The notes: generated by a model not told the origin, from the sequence alone. Positions 35,356 to 45,382 are shown, numbered from the stretch's first letter. The stretch: 64,000 bases of DNA from Crassaminicella profunda (GCF_019884785.1 NZ_CP082326.1:675355-739354), one strand, 5' to 3'. A program made the numbers and translations.

Positions 35356-36129
35356 ATGCAGGGAGAGGGGATTTCTTATTTATCTATTATTAGTTTGTTT
35401 TTTTTAATCATTCCAGTTGTGATTTTAAACCATAAATTGAATATGCATATAAATAAAAAGATTTTTTATGTTATTTTTAGAATGGTGATACAGCTTAGTT
35501 TAGTAGGGATTTTTCTTCAAACCATTTTCGATAAAAATCATTCTTTGATAAACTTTTTGTATCTTGTTTTTATGATTGTGGTGGCTAGTTTTTCAACAGC
35601 TAAATCAAGTGGTTTATCTATGAAAAAATTTGTGTTTCCCTTATTTTTAGCTTTTTTGATTCCTAATGTAGCTGTATTGTTATATTTTAATTCTTTTGTT
35701 ATAAACTTAGATCATCTATTTCACGCTCAATATTTGATCCCTATTGGAGGCATGTTATTAGGGAATAGCTTGAATGGGAATATTATATGCATCAACAATT
35801 TTTATAAAGCCATAAAAGAAAATGAAAAGGAATATTTTTATTATTTAAGCCTTAGTGGGAGCAAAATAGAAGTTTTAATGGTGTATTTTAAAGAAGCTAT
35901 ATTCTCTTCCGTAAGGCCTACTATAGCATCTATTGAAACAATAGGGTTAGTAGCTTTACCAGGGATGATGACAGGACAGATTTTAGGTGGGGCCATTCCC
36001 TTAACGGCTATAAAATATCAAATAGCGATCATGATTGCTATCTTTATAGCTAGATATTTTAGTGCTATGTTGTCCATACTATTTACAGTTTTTTATGCAT
36101 TTGATGAATACGATAGATTGATGATATGA
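35356..36129 (+). CDS. FetB-like ABC transporter permease (UPF0014/YbbM family)
   Basis: 257 residues with about seven membrane helices. The core PIGGMLLGNSLNGNIICINNFY (split here; about residues 133-154) and the ALPGMMTGQILGGAIP segment near 199-214 are hallmark UPF0014/FetB motifs. E. coli FetAB exports iron and protects against peroxide; the same role here is inferred. ATG is preceded by GGAG. A terminator (36140-36175) closes the operon. Confidence 0.85.
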   Translation: MQGEGISYLSIISLFFLIIPVVILNHKLNMHINKKIFYVIFRMVIQLSLVGIFLQTIFDKNHSLINFLYLVFMIVVASFSTAKSSGLSMKKFVFPLFLAFLIPNVAVLLYFNSFVINLDHLFHAQYLIPIGGMLLGNSLNGNIICINNFYKAIKENEKEYFYYLSLSGSKIEVLMVYFKEAIFSSVRPTIASIETIGLVALPGMMTGQILGGAIPLTAIKYQIAIMIAIFIARYFSAMLSILFTVFYAFDEYDRLMI

Positions 36130-36139
36130 TCAATGAGGA

Positions 36140-36175
36140 ATACAACTTAAGTATATGCTTGAGTTGTATTTTTTT
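36140..36175 (+). terminator. Terminator of the padR-fetAB-like operon
   Basis: ATACAACTTAAG, loop TATATG, CTTGAGTTGTAT, then seven T. Confidence 0.85.
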
Positions 36176-36310
36176 ATAGAATTTTCATGTAAGAAAATAG
36201 GACCTATATATAAGTTTGGACAAACATGCATATTTTTTATGAAACCTTAATAAATATTAGATGTAGCACAATTGTTTTAATGTGTGGTAAAAAGTTAAAG
36301 GGGGAGTTTG

Positions 36311-38254
36311 ATGAGGTTTAAAAGGGTTGGTGTGTTCGTGTTAGTAGTAGGAATGATTTTATCTCAAAGTATTGCAGCTTATGCAGGGCCATTAGATGGC
36401 TTAAAAAAGACAGTGAATAAAGCAGGGGACTTGACAAAAAAAGTAGCAAAGGAAACAGAAAAAGTGGGTAAAAAGGTAGCGAATCAAGCAGAAAAAGTAG
36501 GCAAAAAGACAGTAGATCAAGCAGGGGATTTGACAAAAAAAGTAGCGAAAGAAGCAGAAAAAGTAGGTAAAAAGGTAGTAAAAGAAGCAAATAAAGTAGG
36601 TAAAAAAGTAGCTAAGGATGTATCGAAGCATGTAAAGAAAATATTAAAAGATAATCCAGAACTTAATGAACTTGACTTATTACCTGTTTTGACCATTGAT
36701 TTGGATACCATGAAAAATGTTCAAACCTGTGATACAGGTGTTTATACATATGGGGAAAATGTAAAAGATAAAAAGTTGCCTTTTGAAGCTGAGGAGGAGC
36801 TTAAACAAGCCCTTATGAAAATTGGACTTACTAAATATTGGGCCAATCATGTGATTAATGAAGCAGCTCAAGCATCAGGAGATATGAATATAGGGGAATA
36901 TATTGCAGGAATGCTTCCTTATTCACGTTTATATGGAGATAAAGTTGCAGATGCTGTAAATAAAGTATTGAAGAATCATGCTTTAATTGATATTGACCCT
37001 TATGTTGATGGGGTTGTTCCTGCTGATGATGTGGAGGGAATGAATTTAACGTATACAGTAGATGGTAGTAAAGTAGATTTAAATGGAAATCAACTGGTGA
37101 TTATTACGGGTGTTACCTATGGGAAAAGAGATGATTTTACAATCAGTGTAAAATCAGGAGAAGAAGAATTTCCTACTGAGAAAAAAGCTCTTAATGGGAA
37201 AGAGGTTGCATTTGTAGCGGAAGTTCCAGAGATACAAGACCTTCAAATCATTTATAAAAATTCTTTTAAAAAGCCAAAGGATATAGCATTTGAAGTGGCT
37301 AGTGGAATTCAGGATGCTATAAATAAGTTAGCGCCAGTAGGCAAACCTATAAGTGATGGTGCTAGAGATAAAATTGCTGATCGCATTGGTAATCTTGCTT
37401 ATCAAATAGAAAAAACGAAAAAGGATAAAGATGGAAATGTCAAGAGAGATAAAGATGGATTTGAAAAGAAAGAATATGAACAAGTATCCTTAAATGATGT
37501 TCTTGGTGATGGAGATATTGGGGTTATTTTAACGGAATCAATATATAAAATTCCTGGTTTGGGAGCAATTATTAAGCCAGTTCTTAAGGCCACTGGGAAT
37601 GATGATAAGTTGGCAGGAATCATAAGGACGGTAATTGGGCAGGTAGAAGTGAAGTCTTATGCTAAGATTAAGGATGGTAAAATATATATTAAGCAATTTG
37701 ATTCTGCTGAAGAAATGACAAATCAAATAGAAAATGCAACAACAGAATCTAATGTGAATATGGATGATTATGTAAATGAACCAGTGGATACAAATGATTC
37801 AGTAAATACAGATACTCCAGTGAATCCAGGAAATGTTGATGGGGCTGCTATTAGTGTAGTGGATTTGGGTGATGTGCAAAAACCACAAATGCCTACAACG
37901 GTTAAAATTGCATATGGGGATACAGTTGGCAATATTTCACTTCAATATTATGGAGATTATTCTATGATGAAGAAAATTTATAACGCCAATAAAGCTTATT
38001 TTTCTAAAACACATAATAAGTTAAATGTGGGAGATACGTTAGTTCTTCCTAGTGCAGCAAAGTTTATGCCACCAGTTGCTGATGAGCATACGAAGGTTTA
38101 TACGGTTCAATCAGGAGATACCTTAGCACACATTGCGAAATATTTTTATGGAAATGGAAGAATGTATAGAAAAATAGTAGATGCCAACGTAGGGATCATA
38201 AAGAATCCTAATAGGATTTATGTAGGACAGAAATTAGCTATTCCAGTAAAATAA
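36311..38254 (+). CDS. Secreted LysM protein with Lys-rich tandem repeats
   Basis: 647 residues from ATG 36311, after GGGGAG. A signal peptide ends near AAYAG (residue 26). Residues 35-105 are tandem Lys/Val-rich units built on KKVAKEAEKVGK, predicted amphipathic helix. A large middle domain (about 115-470) is not recognised. The C-terminus carries two LysM domains: TVKIAYGDTVGNISLQYYGD (about 537) and YTVQSGDTLAHIAKYFYG (about 597), which bind peptidoglycan. The protein probably sits in the cell wall. The repeats make the antisense strand appear open in several frames; none of those is a gene. Confidence 0.85.
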   Translation: MRFKRVGVFVLVVGMILSQSIAAYAGPLDGLKKTVNKAGDLTKKVAKETEKVGKKVANQAEKVGKKTVDQAGDLTKKVAKEAEKVGKKVVKEANKVGKKVAKDVSKHVKKILKDNPELNELDLLPVLTIDLDTMKNVQTCDTGVYTYGENVKDKKLPFEAEEELKQALMKIGLTKYWANHVINEAAQASGDMNIGEYIAGMLPYSRLYGDKVADAVNKVLKNHALIDIDPYVDGVVPADDVEGMNLTYTVDGSKVDLNGNQLVIITGVTYGKRDDFTISVKSGEEEFPTEKKALNGKEVAFVAEVPEIQDLQIIYKNSFKKPKDIAFEVASGIQDAINKLAPVGKPISDGARDKIADRIGNLAYQIEKTKKDKDGNVKRDKDGFEKKEYEQVSLNDVLGDGDIGVILTESIYKIPGLGAIIKPVLKATGNDDKLAGIIRTVIGQVEVKSYAKIKDGKIYIKQFDSAEEMTNQIENATTESNVNMDDYVNEPVDTNDSVNTDTPVNPGNVDGAAISVVDLGDVQKPQMPTTVKIAYGDTVGNISLQYYGDYSMMKKIYNANKAYFSKTHNKLNVGDTLVLPSAAKFMPPVADEHTKVYTVQSGDTLAHIAKYFYGNGRMYRKIVDANVGIIKNPNRIYVGQKLAIPVK

Positions 38255-38270
38255 TATTTAGAATAAGGAG

Positions 38271-38305
38271 AAAGAAGTAGGAGCAAAAGTCCTGCTTCTT
38301 TTTTT
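38271..38305 (+). terminator. Terminator after the LysM gene
   Basis: AGAAGTAGGA, loop GCAAAAG, TCCTGCTTCT, then T-run. Confidence 0.88.
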
Positions 38306-38320
38306 ATTTAGAACAAGTGT

Positions 38321-38350
38321 TTGTATAAATTTAAAAAAAGATGGTATAAT
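38321..38350 (+). promoter_or_regulatory. Promoter of the topoisomerase operon
   Basis: TTGTAT (38321-38326) and TATAAT (38345-38350), 18 bp apart, 67 bp before the start codon. Confidence 0.6.
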
Positions 38351-38417
38351 ACGGTTGTTCTATGATAATATAGAAAAATGTAAAGAACTATTTTTTAAAA
38401 GTTTCAGGAGGTTTTGT

Positions 38418-40406
38418 ATGACGAAGAAAAATGGGTATGGTAATGAGAGTCTTTCAACACTGGAGGAAAAGGATAAGGTAAGACTTCGCCCAGGAGTTAT
38501 TTTTGGAAGTGATGGGATCGACGGGTGTCAACATACAGTGATGGAGATTGTGGGAAATAGTAGAGATGAAGCAGTAGAAGGCTTTGGAAAGCTCATAGAG
38601 GTAAAGCGTTTTAAGGATCGATCTATAGAAGTGACTGATTTTGGACGTGGAATTCCTATTGAGTGGAATGAAAAGGAAAAGAAGTACAATTGGGAGATCG
38701 TTTTTTGCATTCTTTATGGGGGCGGAAAGTACGATAATAATGGGGGAAGCAACTATCAGTTTAGTATAGGACTTAATGGATTAGGGACGGCTGCAACGCA
38801 GTTTGCCTCTGAATATATGGATGTGACAGTTTTTCGTGATGATTACAGATATGATTTATCTTTTAAAGAAGGTGAAAATATAGTAGACGCAGATTGCGGC
38901 TATAAAAAAGTTCCTTGTGAGAAGGGAAAAACGGGGACTAAAATACGTTGGAAGCCAGATATTAAGGTTTTTAATGATATCAATATTTCTTTAGCTTTTT
39001 TTCAAGAGATTTTAAGAAGACAAGCTATTGTCAATAAGGGAATTACTTTTACCCTTTATGATGAAAGTTTAGATGAGACTTTTACATATTGTTATGAAAA
39101 GGGTATTTGTGATTATGTAGAGGAAGTAAGTGTTGATAAAGCTTTTACAGGTCTTTCTTATTTTGATTTGGAGACGAATGGACGGGATCGTGAAGATAAA
39201 CCTGAGTACAAGGTGAAGATTGAGGTTGCCTTTAATTTTAACAATGAAGTGAATTTACTGGAGTATTATCACAATTCTTCTTTCTTAGAGCATGGAGGAG
39301 CACCTGAAAAGGCCGTAAAAAATGCTTTTGTCTATGCCATAGATAAGGAAATTATGAAGCTTGGTAAATACAATAAGAGTGAGAAAAAGGTTACTTTTCA
39401 GGATATTGAGGATAGTTTAGTCCTTGTGACCAATACTTATAGTACCATGACTTCTTATGAAAATCAGACGAAAAAGGCTATTACCAATTTATTTATTAAA
39501 AATGCTATGAATGAATTTTTAAAGGAAAAGTTAGAAATTTATTTTATTGAGAATAGATTAGAAGCAGAAAAGATTATAGAACAGGTGTTAGTGAATAAGA
39601 GAAGTCGTGAAAAGGCAGAGAAGACTCGTATTGATGTAAGAAAAAAGCTAAGTAAAAAGATTGATAACATCAGCAATCGAGTGAAAAAATTTGTAGATTG
39701 TAGAAGTAAGGATAAAAGTATTCGGGAGCTGTTTATTGTAGAGGGTGATTCTGCTCTTGGAAGTACGAAGATGGGGCGAGATGCAAATTTTCAAGCCATT
39801 ATGCCTGTTCGTGGAAAGATTTTAAATTGTTTAAAGAGTGATGATGAGAAAATATTTAAAAATGATATTATTATGGATCTACTTCGAGTAATTGGTTGTG
39901 GGATAGAGATCAAATCTAAGCATCTAAAGGACTTGGCGGATTTTGATATGGAGAAGATGAATTGGAATAAACTGATTATCTGTACAGATGCAGATGTGGA
40001 TGGATATCAGATTCGTTGCCTTATTATTACCATGCTTTATGTACTTATACCTACTATAATTGAAGAGGGATATGTTTATATTGCAGAGTCGCCTCTTTAT
40101 GAGATTAGTGATGGGAAAGGGAATAATTATTTTGCATATACAGAGGAAGAAAAGAGAAAGATTACAAAATCTTTAAGAAGAAAGGTTCGTATTCAAAGGT
40201 CAAAGGGGCTTGGGGAAAATGAGCCTGATATGATGTGGGAGACTACGATGTGTCCTGATACAAGAAGACTCATTCAAGTTACTCCAGCAGATGCTAAGGA
40301 AACAAAAGAGGCTTTTGAACTTTTCTTAGGGGATAATTTAAAGGGAAGAAAAGAGTTTATTGAGGAATATGGATACCAGTATTTAGATAGATCTGATGTG
40401 AGCTAG
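38418..40406 (+). CDS. Divergent type IIA topoisomerase subunit B (GyrB/ParE-like)
   Basis: 662 residues from ATG 38418 with CAGGAGG upstream. The GHKL ATPase is intact (EIVGNSRDEAVEGF, DFGRGIPIEW, YGGGKYDN, GLNGLGTAAT). TOPRIM motifs differ from the standard: EGDSALGSTKMGRDANFQ, where gyrase has EGDSAGGSAKQGRDR, and DADVDGYQIR where most have DADVDGAHIR. The C-terminal GLGE motif (SKGLGENEPDMMWETT) is present. With the following gene it forms a complete A2B2-type enzyme. The sequence differences and its place far from dnaA suggest a second, specialised or ParE-type enzyme, not the housekeeping gyrase. Confidence 0.85.
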   Translation: MTKKNGYGNESLSTLEEKDKVRLRPGVIFGSDGIDGCQHTVMEIVGNSRDEAVEGFGKLIEVKRFKDRSIEVTDFGRGIPIEWNEKEKKYNWEIVFCILYGGGKYDNNGGSNYQFSIGLNGLGTAATQFASEYMDVTVFRDDYRYDLSFKEGENIVDADCGYKKVPCEKGKTGTKIRWKPDIKVFNDINISLAFFQEILRRQAIVNKGITFTLYDESLDETFTYCYEKGICDYVEEVSVDKAFTGLSYFDLETNGRDREDKPEYKVKIEVAFNFNNEVNLLEYYHNSSFLEHGGAPEKAVKNAFVYAIDKEIMKLGKYNKSEKKVTFQDIEDSLVLVTNTYSTMTSYENQTKKAITNLFIKNAMNEFLKEKLEIYFIENRLEAEKIIEQVLVNKRSREKAEKTRIDVRKKLSKKIDNISNRVKKFVDCRSKDKSIRELFIVEGDSALGSTKMGRDANFQAIMPVRGKILNCLKSDDEKIFKNDIIMDLLRVIGCGIEIKSKHLKDLADFDMEKMNWNKLIICTDADVDGYQIRCLIITMLYVLIPTIIEEGYVYIAESPLYEISDGKGNNYFAYTEEEKRKITKSLRRKVRIQRSKGLGENEPDMMWETTMCPDTRRLIQVTPADAKETKEAFELFLGDNLKGRKEFIEEYGYQYLDRSDVS

Positions 40407-40420
40407 GAAAGGAAGAGAAC

Positions 40421-42565
40421 ATGAGTAATATAAAAAATATGAATGTGATTGATACATTAAAGACCAATTATATGCCTTATTCTATGTCTGTAATTGTATC
40501 AAGGGCATTACCGGAGATTGATGGATTAAAGCCTTCCCATAGAAAGCTTTTATATACCATGTATAAGATGGGGCTTTTGAGAGGAAATAAGACAAAGAGT
40601 GCAAATATTGTAGGACAAACTATGAGACTCAACCCCCATGGCGATATGGCTATTTATCAGACTATGGTAAGGCTCACTAGGGGAAATGAATCATTGCTTC
40701 ATCCTTATGTGGATAGTAAAGGGAACTTTGGGAAAAGTTATTCGAGGGATATGGCCTTTGCAGCACCTAGGTATACAGAGGCAAAATTAGATGAGATTTG
40801 TGAGGAGTTTTTTCGTGATATAGGCAAAAAGACAGTGGAGTTTATGCCAAACTATGATAATACTATGGATGAGCCTACTCTTTTACCTACGACTTTTCCC
40901 AATATTTTGGTCAATCCCAATTTGGGCATTGCTGTAGGCATGGCTAGTAATATTTGTAGTTTTAATTTAGGGGAGATTTGTGAGAGTACTATTGCCCTTA
41001 TGGAAGATGAAGAGGTGAATCTTTTAAATATATTAAAAGGACCTGATTTTCCTACTGGAGGAGAACTTGTCTATAAGCAAGAGGATATGGAAAAAATCTA
41101 TGAAACAGGAAAGGGAACTTTTTATCTGAGAGGAAAATATGAATATGATGAGAAAAATCGCTGTATTGATATTTTAGAGATTCCTTATACAACAAATATT
41201 GAGACAATTATTGATCAGATTACAGATCTTGTAAAGGCAGGTAAGATTAGAGAGATAACAGATGTGAGGGATGAGACGGATAAGGAAGGTCTTAAGATTA
41301 CCTTAGATCTTAAGCGTGGAACCCAGGTAGAACAGCTGATGGGCAAGATTTATAAGTATACGAAGCTACAAGATAGCTTTAGTTGTAATTTCAATATATT
41401 AGTAGAAGGACAGCCAAAGGTCTTAGGGGTTCGTCAGATTTTAGTAGAGTGGATTGGCTTTCGAATGGTGTGTATCAAAAAGGGGCTTTTGTTTGAACAT
41501 AAGCAAAAATCAGATAAGCTCCATTTGTTGAAGGGCCTAGAGAAGATTTTACTAGATTTAGATCGTGCTATACAGATTGTACGAAGTACGAAAAAGGATA
41601 AGGATGTTATTCCAAATTTGATGGAGGGTTTTTCTGTAGATAAAAATCAAGCTGAGTTTATTGCAGAGATCAAACTTCGAAATTTCAATCAAGAGTATAT
41701 TTTAGGGAAGACAAAGGATATTAAAAAATTAGAGAAGGAAATCAAGACCATAGAGAGTACCCTAGGTAGTGAAAAAAAGATCAAAAGGGTCATTAAAAAA
41801 GAGTTATTAGCGGTTTCAAAAAAATATGGAAAAGAAAGAGCTACAAAGATAGTAGAGCAGCAGCATATAGAAAAGATTTCTTATGAGGATTTGATTGAGG
41901 ATTATGAGTTGAAGCTATTTCGCACGAAAGATGGCTATCTAAAGAAGATTTCTATAGCGAGCCTTAGGGGGAATAGTGAACAAAAGCTAAAAGATGAAGA
42001 CGTAGTTGTACAAGAGTTGGATACAACCAATAAATCTGAAATTTTATTCTTTAGCAATAAACAGAAGGTATATAAGAAAAAAACTTATGAGCTATCTGAT
42101 TGTAAAAGTAGCAATTTAGGGGATTATTTGAAGAATATTTTAGGGTGTGAAGAAGAGGAATCCATTATTTATATGGCAGCTACGAAGGATTATGAGGGAT
42201 ATATGTTGTTCTTTTTTAGAAATGGAAAGTGTGCAAAGATTCCTCTTGAGAGCTATAAGACAAAGACCAATAGAAGTCAATTGGTCAATGCTTATGCAGA
42301 TTCTGAGGAGTTGATCCATTTGATGCATATAAAGGAAGATTTAGAGTTGGTAGCAAAAAGTAGTAAAGAAAAGGTTCTTGTTTTTCATACCCAGGAAATA
42401 GACGTAAAGAGCAATCGAAAATCTAAAGGGGTAGAGGTACTTATCTTAAATAAAGGAGATCAATTATCAGATATTAAAATAGCAGAGGAAGTAAATGATA
42501 AAAGATTAGAAGGGCATAGAAAGCATATTCCAAATAAAGGGACTCGTTTAAGAAAGAAGAAATAA
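40421..42565 (+). CDS. Divergent type IIA topoisomerase subunit A (GyrA/ParC-like)
   Basis: 714 residues, ATG after AGGAAAGGAAG, 14 bp after subunit B. The breakage-reunion domain shows SRALPEIDGLKPSHRKLLYT, NPHGDMAIYQTMVRL and the active-site Tyr in AAPRYTEAKL (about residue 114; usual form AAMRYTEAR). A coiled-coil region and a shortened C-terminal beta-pinwheel follow (from about 495). I see no GyrA box (QRRGGKG), so it probably does not introduce negative supercoils and is functionally ParC-like. A terminator follows at 42575. Confidence 0.85.
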   Translation: MSNIKNMNVIDTLKTNYMPYSMSVIVSRALPEIDGLKPSHRKLLYTMYKMGLLRGNKTKSANIVGQTMRLNPHGDMAIYQTMVRLTRGNESLLHPYVDSKGNFGKSYSRDMAFAAPRYTEAKLDEICEEFFRDIGKKTVEFMPNYDNTMDEPTLLPTTFPNILVNPNLGIAVGMASNICSFNLGEICESTIALMEDEEVNLLNILKGPDFPTGGELVYKQEDMEKIYETGKGTFYLRGKYEYDEKNRCIDILEIPYTTNIETIIDQITDLVKAGKIREITDVRDETDKEGLKITLDLKRGTQVEQLMGKIYKYTKLQDSFSCNFNILVEGQPKVLGVRQILVEWIGFRMVCIKKGLLFEHKQKSDKLHLLKGLEKILLDLDRAIQIVRSTKKDKDVIPNLMEGFSVDKNQAEFIAEIKLRNFNQEYILGKTKDIKKLEKEIKTIESTLGSEKKIKRVIKKELLAVSKKYGKERATKIVEQQHIEKISYEDLIEDYELKLFRTKDGYLKKISIASLRGNSEQKLKDEDVVVQELDTTNKSEILFFSNKQKVYKKKTYELSDCKSSNLGDYLKNILGCEEEESIIYMAATKDYEGYMLFFFRNGKCAKIPLESYKTKTNRSQLVNAYADSEELIHLMHIKEDLELVAKSSKEKVLVFHTQEIDVKSNRKSKGVEVLILNKGDQLSDIKIAEEVNDKRLEGHRKHIPNKGTRLRKKK

Positions 42566-42574
42566 ATGACTTAA

Positions 42575-42615
42575 GCAGCATCACTTGATTGTATATAGTG
42601 ATGCTACTTCTTTTT
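42575..42615 (+). terminator. Terminator of the topoisomerase operon
   Basis: AGCATCACT (42577-42585) pairs with AGTGATGCT (42597-42605), followed by ACTTCTTTTT. Confidence 0.8.
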
Positions 42616-42786
42616 ATATGAAGATAAGATGATTTTTGATCACATTTGGAGGAAAGATGAGAACTGTAAGATTTGTCAAAAAAGTTTGAAAAAACTCGAA
42701 AAAAATGATAAAATGGAAGAGTATAGGATTATATGTAAAAAAATGGATTATTGATTTAAGAACGATGAGGCAAAGGGGGGAAGTGG

Positions 42787-45336
42787 ATGAAAAAATCAAA
42801 AAAATATATAAAACAAAATGTAGTCAATACATACAAATTGATATATTTACCCTTATGGATTGCTTTGTTGGCCACTTTTACGGTGAGTATTTCAAGTTTT
42901 TATATAAGTAAAAATGTATTATTAGAACAAGTCAAGCAAGATGGGCTCAATCTTGTAAAACAAGCAATAGGGCAGATAGAAGGAAAAGCAGTAGCTTTAG
43001 ATGTAGTTGATGAAATGTTAGAAGATAAGATTAGAACAGCTGGAGAGATGATTATAGCCCACAAAGAAGATTTAGATAATGATTATTTAGTACAGTCAAT
43101 GAAAGATTTGCATGTGGATGAATTGCACTGGATGAATGAAAAGGGAGAAGGATTATATTCAACCATTGAAGCCTATAGAGATTGGGTTCCTCCTAAGGGA
43201 CATCCCTTGTATGATTTTATACATAGTAACGATCAAGAGTTAATGGAGGATATCAGACCGGATGCAAAGTTTAGGATTCCTATTAAATATGGGGCGATAA
43301 AGGATAAAAATGGATATGTTGTTCAGGTAGGGATTTTAGCAGAGCATATACAAGAGTTGACAGAACAGTTTAGCTATCAAACTTTGGTTGAAAGATTGGT
43401 GATGGAAGAGAATGTAGTTTATGCAACTCTTTTAGATGACAATTTGAAGACAATTGCAGATGGGGATATAGAAGATATTGGTGTTATTTATGATCATGGA
43501 GACGAAAAAGAGGTACGAGAAGCTCTCAAAGGGAAAACAAGTATGATAGAGTGGTATTATGATAAGAGGAATGCCAAGGTACTAGAAATTTCAGCTCCTG
43601 TTTTTAAGGGAAGGAAAATTACAGGGGTATTTGTTATAGGACTTTCTATGAAAAGTGTTTATACTTCTATTTATACGATTTTTACAACATCATCTATTAT
43701 TGCACTTATAATGTTTTTATTATTTTTATGGGTACAAAAGGAAAATGTAATCAAGCCTGTAAAGCAGTTAGATAAAAAGATCAATCAAATAGATTTAGAG
43801 AATGCTATAGACTATAGACTACCTTTAGTAAAGAAGGATACTTTTTTTGGATTAACCATTTCCATGAATAATTTATTAGATAAAACCCATAGTTATTTGG
43901 AACAATTAAAGGAAAATCAAGAAGAACTAGAGGCATCTAACGAAGAAGTTATAGCAGCTTATCATCAGTTAGCAGCATCAGAGGAAGAACTAAGAGCCCA
44001 ATATGATGAAATACAGGGCTATGCAGAAAAAGTAGAAAATTTAAAGCAAAAATATGAACATCTTGCTTATAATGATCCCCTAACGAATCTACCCAATCGA
44101 AGAAGTTTTTTAGAAAAGATTGAAAAAGTAACAAATAAAAATCAATCAGGGGCAGTTATGTTAATAGATTTAGATAATTTTAAAGAGATCAATGATACCT
44201 TAGGACATGCATATGGGGATGAAGTACTCAAAAAAGTGGCACAAGGGCTGATGCATATAAAGGATGAAAAAATATTTCTATCAAGATTTGGTGGAGATGA
44301 ATTTCTTATTTTAATAGAAGATGAAGAAGATGTTTTGGCAATAGAAAATTATGCAAAGAAAATTATCCATATATTTAAAAATAAATGGTTCATTGAAGGG
44401 GACGAAATCTATATAAGTGCAAGTGTGGGGATTACACGATATCCTTTTGATAGCAACCGGGTGAACCAATTGATTATGAATGCAGATATGGCTATGTATC
44501 ATGTAAAAGATTTAGGAAAAAACAATTATATGTTTTTTCATAAAGAAATGACAAAAAAATTAAAAGAACAGATTCAGATTGAAAGGATTTTAAGAGAAGC
44601 TATAAAGACAGATGGATTCAAATTAGTATATCAGCCACAAATTGGGACGTATACTGGAAAAATTGTGAGCTTTGAAGCATTATTAAGGCTTAAAGATCAT
44701 TTTATCTCACCTAATTTGTTTATACAGGTAGCCGAGGAAAATGGTATGATCATTCAAATGGGAAGATGGGTCACTAGAGAAGCCATCCATCAAATTGCAA
44801 CATGGAAAGAAAAAGGGTTAGAGGTAAAACCTATTGCTATTAACTTTTCAGCAAAACAATTAAATGATACGGATTATATTCATTTTTTAGAAAATACATT
44901 AAAGGAAATGAATGTAGATGCTAAAAGTTTAGAAATAGAGATTACAGAAAGCATATTTTTAGAAAAAAAAGAAGAGACGATTGTATTTTTAAATCAATTA
45001 AGGAATTTAGGGATAAAAATTGCCCTAGATGATTTTGGGACAGGCTATTCATCTCTTAGCTATTTAACGTTTTTACCAGTAGATAAAATAAAATTAGATA
45101 AATCTTTGTGTGATAAGTTCTTAGAAATAGAAAATATTGCAGTGATGGATAATATTATTTCTCTTGCCCATAGCTTAAATTTAGAAATAGTAGCAGAAGG
45201 TATTGAGGATATGGAGCAATATAAACGCTTAAGAGTGGCTAAGTGCAACTACATACAAGGGTATTTATTTAGTAAACCTGTAGAAGCTTTGGAAGCTGAA
45301 AAAATATATGAAAATAATTTTTTGAAAAAGTATTGA
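42787..45336 (+). CDS. Membrane GGDEF-EAL protein (c-di-GMP synthesis/breakdown)
   Basis: 849 residues; ATG follows AAGGGGGGAAG. Two membrane helices (about 17-38 and 290-312) enclose an extracytoplasmic Cache-like sensor. A HAMP-like/coiled-coil linker (about 315-425) leads to a GGDEF domain (FLSRFGGDEFLIL near 500) with the catalytic motif intact but no RxxD inhibitory site. A C-terminal EAL domain has FEALLRL, NFSAKQL, ITESIFLE, ALDDFGTGYSS, DKIKLDKS, VAEGIED and QGYLFSKP, so phosphodiesterase residues also look complete. Both activities are possible; which dominates cannot be read. Its stop codon lies inside the -35 box of the T-box promoter. Confidence 0.94.
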   Translation: MKKSKKYIKQNVVNTYKLIYLPLWIALLATFTVSISSFYISKNVLLEQVKQDGLNLVKQAIGQIEGKAVALDVVDEMLEDKIRTAGEMIIAHKEDLDNDYLVQSMKDLHVDELHWMNEKGEGLYSTIEAYRDWVPPKGHPLYDFIHSNDQELMEDIRPDAKFRIPIKYGAIKDKNGYVVQVGILAEHIQELTEQFSYQTLVERLVMEENVVYATLLDDNLKTIADGDIEDIGVIYDHGDEKEVREALKGKTSMIEWYYDKRNAKVLEISAPVFKGRKITGVFVIGLSMKSVYTSIYTIFTTSSIIALIMFLLFLWVQKENVIKPVKQLDKKINQIDLENAIDYRLPLVKKDTFFGLTISMNNLLDKTHSYLEQLKENQEELEASNEEVIAAYHQLAASEEELRAQYDEIQGYAEKVENLKQKYEHLAYNDPLTNLPNRRSFLEKIEKVTNKNQSGAVMLIDLDNFKEINDTLGHAYGDEVLKKVAQGLMHIKDEKIFLSRFGGDEFLILIEDEEDVLAIENYAKKIIHIFKNKWFIEGDEIYISASVGITRYPFDSNRVNQLIMNADMAMYHVKDLGKNNYMFFHKEMTKKLKEQIQIERILREAIKTDGFKLVYQPQIGTYTGKIVSFEALLRLKDHFISPNLFIQVAEENGMIIQMGRWVTREAIHQIATWKEKGLEVKPIAINFSAKQLNDTDYIHFLENTLKEMNVDAKSLEIEITESIFLEKKEETIVFLNQLRNLGIKIALDDFGTGYSSLSYLTFLPVDKIKLDKSLCDKFLEIENIAVMDNIISLAHSLNLEIVAEGIEDMEQYKRLRVAKCNYIQGYLFSKPVEALEAEKIYENNFLKKY

Positions 45337-45362
45337 CAAAGCTCGACGAAATTTGCTATAAT
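45333..45362 (+). promoter_or_regulatory. Strong promoter of the T-box transcript
   Basis: TTGACA (45333-45338) and TGC-TATAAT (-10 at 45357-45362), 18 bp apart. The -35 overlaps the stop codon of the GGDEF-EAL gene. Confidence 0.85.
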
Positions 45363-45382
45363 TTAAAAAATTCAAAATATTT

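Noticed and set aside
36318-36711. Several open frames antisense to the LysM gene's repeat region
   Set aside because: They arise from the low-complexity Lys/Val repeat (AAAGTAGC-type units) and have no ribosome sites; their products are Leu/Phe runs.
38418-42565. Naming the pair gyrB and gyrA
   Set aside because: No GyrA box, shortened C-terminal domain, altered TOPRIM motifs and no dnaA/recF context; a ParE/ParC-like label is safer.
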